In this document: positions 61,263 to 64,000 of the stretch, one piece after another
Position numbering within the stretch: position 1 is the first letter of the stretch
Layout of the letters: each line of letters starts with the position of its first letter
Assembly: GCF_021502725.1 (NCBI RefSeq)
Contig: NZ_JAKFFS010000005.1
Coordinates: forward strand, 558,001 to 622,000
DNA from: Dyadobacter sp. CY345
Lineage (GTDB): Bacteria > Bacteroidota > Bacteroidia > Cytophagales > Spirosomataceae
DNA: 64,000 nucleotides
Direction of reading: 5' to 3'
Made by a program: the position numbers and the translations under genes
The notes under the pieces: model-generated
Database searches by the model: none
Told to the model about the DNA's origin: nothing
What the model saw: the letters and a program-made list of their open reading frames with translations, nothing else

Positions 61263-61416
61263 TTCCGACTTAAACAGCCATTACTTAACTTATTTTAAAT
61301 CAGAAAGATAACATCATAAACACCAACCTGAACCCTGAAAAAAGCAACTCAAAATGATAGGATTTTATCAGAATGAAAGGTTTGAAGTGAAGCAGCATTT
61401 CGAGCTTTTCCATGAC

Positions 61417-61695
61417 CTAAAAGGCGTTGATTTGTTTGATGTATTCCTTTTTCAAGGCATTTGGAAGTATTTTTTCGGTGTTGAAATGTTTCAATTCCAG
61501 CATACCTGAAACAGAATATAGGTAGACGTTTGAGATTGCTCTTTGTGTTTCTTTATTTCCGTTGATAAACAGATTTTCAGCGACAGCGAAACATTTTTTC
61601 GCGCGCGATATATTGCCTCTGACAATCATGGTTTGGGTGAGGTCCGCAAATTTCTGCATCTGCTTGTAAATCCCTCTCGATATTTTCCTTTTCAT
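61417..61695 (-). CDS. Small helical protein related to the GNAT N-terminal domain
   Basis: A 92-residue protein predicted to be almost entirely helical, with no signal or membrane segment. Residues 10-67 (YKQMQKFADLTQ through SVSGMLE) align without gaps with residues 32-89 of the GNAT protein encoded at 41824-42771; about 15 of 58 positions are identical, including KCF, a following Ala and Leu, Gly, and Ala-Ile. The function is unknown. It lies between the kdp operon and the molybdopterin hydroxylase gene and is transcribed leftward. Confidence 0.7.
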   Translation of the reverse strand: MKRKISRGIYKQMQKFADLTQTMIVRGNISRAKKCFAVAENLFINGNKETQRAISNVYLYSVSGMLELKHFNTEKILPNALKKEYIKQINAF

Positions 61696-61810
61696 CGTTT
61701 TTGTAAATTGATATATGATAAAGTGGATACCAAAAATGAACCTAATCTTAACCGGCCGTTACAACAACCTGTCTTACAATTTAATAGCAGGTTAACTTAA
61801 ATTACCGCAT

Positions 61811-61842
61811 AAAAAAAAGCCTATCAGAATGATAAGCTTTTT
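61811..61842 (-). terminator. Terminator of the molybdopterin hydroxylase gene
   Basis: On the minus strand a stem AAAAAGCTTATCA pairs, with one mismatch, with TGATAGGCTTTTT across a three-base loop and is followed by a T-run. It is 32 bases past the stop at 61874. Confidence 0.85.
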
Positions 61843-61873
61843 AGATTTTTTTCTCAAAATGGAAAACTGCAAT

Positions 61874-64000
61874 TCAGACTTTTGTCCAGTCTATTTTATC
61901 AGCAGTAAGCGGCATATCGCGGAGCCTTGAACCTGTCGCGTGAAAAATTGCATTGGCGATTGCGGCAGCCGTCGGTCCTTGCGCCGCCTCTCCTGCACCG
62001 AGCGGAGGTTTTTCCGGCCGGTCAATTAGTATGACCTCAGTATCAGGAACATCTCCAAAACGGAGAATTGGATAACTTTCCCAGGTTTTACTTTGAACAC
62101 CTTTTTCATCATAAATTACCTGTTCCAAAAGTGTCCAGCTCGCAGCCTGAATCATTCCACCGGAAGTTTGATTGATAATCCCGTCGCTGTTGATCGTCTG
62201 CCCGGCATCTATTGATCCAGTTAGTTTTGTCACTTTGAAAGTTTTTTTAATTGGATCAATGGTCACTTCGGCCTTGACAGCAAAATAGGATGCTGCATTT
62301 TTGTACTGTGCGAATGCAATCCCTTCACCAAAATTCTCTTGTTTATTTTTCCGCCAGCCAGCTTTATTCACCAGCGTTGTAATAACTTCCTTTGCCCGTT
62401 CATCCGTCAGATGTTCCAGACGAAATTGCACAGGATCTTCCCCCGCCTTTTCAGCCAACTCGTCCATAAAGGATTCAAGCGCGAAAATATTGGCATATGC
62501 ACCCAGACTACGCAGCGCAGACGTACGCAATGGCCCCTTAAAATTATGCAGGACAACTTTTCTGTTTTTTAGATTATACAACGGGATCGAGTTTCGATGG
62601 CTTCCTCCGGAAAACCCACCGGTCTGGAAATCAAAAGGTTTTTCCAGATCACGGGCTGCAATAAAATGGCCGGCTTTCCCTCCTGGCCTGCTGCTATGCG
62701 TGTCTGACCACAATTCGGTATACCAGGAATTAATCTTTCCTGAATCATCCATACTTGCTTTTAGTTTAAAAACCATTGCTGAACCGAAAGGCTCCCAGGT
62801 ATGCTCGTCTTCGCGCATCCATTGTACACGTACATGTTTTCCCTCCATTTGCATTGCCAGTAATGCAGCATCCGCGGCCACATCATCTGCACCGTTATGA
62901 CCATAACAACCAGCTCCCGGAACACCAATGGTGCGGATATTATCCTCAGAAATTTTCAAAAGATCAGAAAGCGTTTTGCGCAAAGGATAAACTCCCTGAC
63001 TATGCGTCCAGATTGTCAACTGATTATTTTCCCAAAGACCGATGGCGCACGACGGACCAATGGAGCCGTGTATGTGATAAGGACGCTTGTAAATTGCTTC
63101 ATGTTTCTTCGAATCCGCTATTAAGGCTTCTTCAACATTTCCTCTTTCCTCAACAGTTTCTGATGATTTAGTGTTGTTCAGAATATCGGTATATAAGTCT
63201 TTTTGCAAAGGAGAAACCGACGGACTTTCCCACTTTGCCATTTGTTTCATTCGATTAAGTGCCTTTATACTCTGGTATTCCTCAGTGGTTATTGCAGCCA
63301 CGAAACTGCCGTTTACTACAACTTTTAAAACGCCCGGTAAAGCCAAAACTTCGCTTTTTGGCAGTGATAAAAGTTTCGCGTTGTAAGTCGGCGGCCGTAA
63401 TACCCTTGCATGCACCATTTCCGGAAAACGCAGGTCCTGAACATAGTATGGCTGAGCGGACGCCATAAGCGACAGATCTTTACGCGGAACAGGCTTGCCA
63501 ATTAACTTGTAGTCTTGGGGAGATTTTACTGGTGCCTTTCCGGTCACTTCAATTTCAAACCGCTTACCATTAATCAATTCCTGATAAGAAACCGCTTGCT
63601 GGTTTGTCTTTGATATTACCTTTCCATTTTCTACAAAAAGGTTTTCCGCTGTGGTTCCAATCTTTTTCTCAGCCAAAGTCAGCAAATATTTCCGGGCTTC
63701 GGCCGCAGCGTTCCTGATCGCTTTTCCACTTCCTTCAATGGAAGCACTGCCGGCCGTGTAACGTTCGTCTTGTGTTCGGGCGGTATCAGCAATAACAATC
63801 TTTACTTTTTCCATGGCCACATCAAGTTCCTCCGCAGCAATCTGCATCAGAGCAGTTTTTATCCCCTGACCTAACTCCATCTTGCCTGTCAGAACCGTCA
63901 CCATGCCCTCCGAATCCAGCGTAATCCAGGAATCAACTATATTTTTTTTACCAGGTTCTCCCGATAAATCAGTCTCAGTATTGTCTAATTCAAGAAAAGT
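61874..64000 (-). CDS. Molybdopterin-binding hydroxylase large subunit (N-terminus outside window)
   Basis: The frame is open to the right edge (32 codons beyond the ATG at 63904), so the true start lies outside the window; 708 residues are visible. It is a xanthine dehydrogenase/aldehyde oxidase family molybdenum subunit of the isoquinoline 1-oxidoreductase (IorB-like) type: VTVLTGKMELGQGIKTALMQIAAEEL, GAGCYGHNGADDVAADAALLA, LRSLGAYANIFALESFMDELA and the C-terminal PPLGAGEAAQGPTAAAIANAI, with the catalytic Glu in GEAAQGP. Such enzymes hydroxylate aldehydes or N-heterocycles and pair with a small [2Fe-2S] subunit, presumably encoded to the right. They are often exported by the Tat route. Confidence 0.93.
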   Translation of the reverse strand, partial: TFLELDNTETDLSGEPGKKNIVDSWITLDSEGMVTVLTGKMELGQGIKTALMQIAAEELDVAMEKVKIVIADTARTQDERYTAGSASIEGSGKAIRNAAAEARKYLLTLAEKKIGTTAENLFVENGKVISKTNQQAVSYQELINGKRFEIEVTGKAPVKSPQDYKLIGKPVPRKDLSLMASAQPYYVQDLRFPEMVHARVLRPPTYNAKLLSLPKSEVLALPGVLKVVVNGSFVAAITTEEYQSIKALNRMKQMAKWESPSVSPLQKDLYTDILNNTKSSETVEERGNVEEALIADSKKHEAIYKRPYHIHGSIGPSCAIGLWENNQLTIWTHSQGVYPLRKTLSDLLKISEDNIRTIGVPGAGCYGHNGADDVAADAALLAMQMEGKHVRVQWMREDEHTWEPFGSAMVFKLKASMDDSGKINSWYTELWSDTHSSRPGGKAGHFIAARDLEKPFDFQTGGFSGGSHRNSIPLYNLKNRKVVLHNFKGPLRTSALRSLGAYANIFALESFMDELAEKAGEDPVQFRLEHLTDERAKEVITTLVNKAGWRKNKQENFGEGIAFAQYKNAASYFAVKAEVTIDPIKKTFKVTKLTGSIDAGQTINSDGIINQTSGGMIQAASWTLLEQVIYDEKGVQSKTWESYPILRFGDVPDTEVILIDRPEKPPLGAGEAAQGPTAAAIANAIFHATGSRLRDMPLTADKIDWTKV

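Noticed and set aside
62301..62900. 199-residue plus-strand ORF over the molybdopterin hydroxylase
   Set aside because: It is antisense to a well-supported protein and has no recognisable motif.

Overview
The window looks like chromosomal DNA of a Bacteroidota bacterium of the Cytophagales, most likely Dyadobacter or a close relative (an inference from gene content, not a database match). Supporting signs are an AT-rich genome with few purine-rich ribosome-binding sites, several promoter-like TAnnTTTG boxes, tandem MacB/FtsX-type ABC permeases without a local ATPase, DUF1080 and AGE-epimerase sugar enzymes, a SusD-free but lipoprotein-rich gene set, and a kdp operon with an outer-membrane porin and a divided KdpD.

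Layout. 0-3.3 kb: AraC regulator, DUF1772 membrane protein, MoaF-like small protein, Nif3-like exported protein. 3.3-8.5 kb: 22-residue-repeat secreted protein, KTSC protein, a stand-alone receiver protein and a five-PAS histidine kinase, SRPBCC protein. 8.5-13.5 kb: DUF1080 hydrolase, Dabb and DUF2905 proteins, and an aldo/keto reductase followed by an AraC regulator, with operator-like repeats upstream. 13.5-22.4 kb: lipoproteins including an S41 protease, a PolX whose polymerase catalytic acids look lost, an AGE epimerase, CsbD, a hydroxyacyl-CoA dehydrogenase and a beta-helix protein. 22.6-28.7 kb: cytochrome bd oxidase (cydAB), then a pirin/OsmC/YceI/FMN-reductase operon divergent from an AraC gene. 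28.8-36.4 kb: DUF983, a fused alpha/beta-hydrolase plus beta-lactamase-type protein, and an envelope operon with a phytase-like propeller lipoprotein and a very large metallophosphatase / kinase-like / beta-barrel protein. 36.4-40.1 kb: a two-gene unit made of a GAF protein with a cyclase-like motif and an HD-PycTM protein, resembling a Pycsar signalling pair. 40.2-51.8 kb: NDH-2, a Cys-rich GNAT, three tandem ABC permeases and a DUF4143 ATPase. 52-61.2 kb: a complete kdp potassium-uptake operon (27-aa small protein, kdpF, kdpA, kdpB, kdpC, porin, KdpD N-terminal protein, separate histidine kinase) with a YoeB-type toxin-antitoxin pair lodged in the opposite direction between kdpB and kdpC. 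61.4-64 kb: a small helical protein and the C-terminal part of a molybdopterin hydroxylase large subunit that runs off the right edge.

The most interesting items are (1) the GAF/cyclase-like plus HD-PycTM pair, (2) the outer-membrane protein that combines a calcineurin-like phosphatase with a FAM20/HipA-like kinase motif, (3) the kdp locus with its unnamed 27-residue membrane peptide and antisense toxin-antitoxin insertion, and (4) the PolX with an intact PHP nuclease but no catalytic polymerase aspartates. No tRNA, rRNA, CRISPR array or insertion sequence was recognised.
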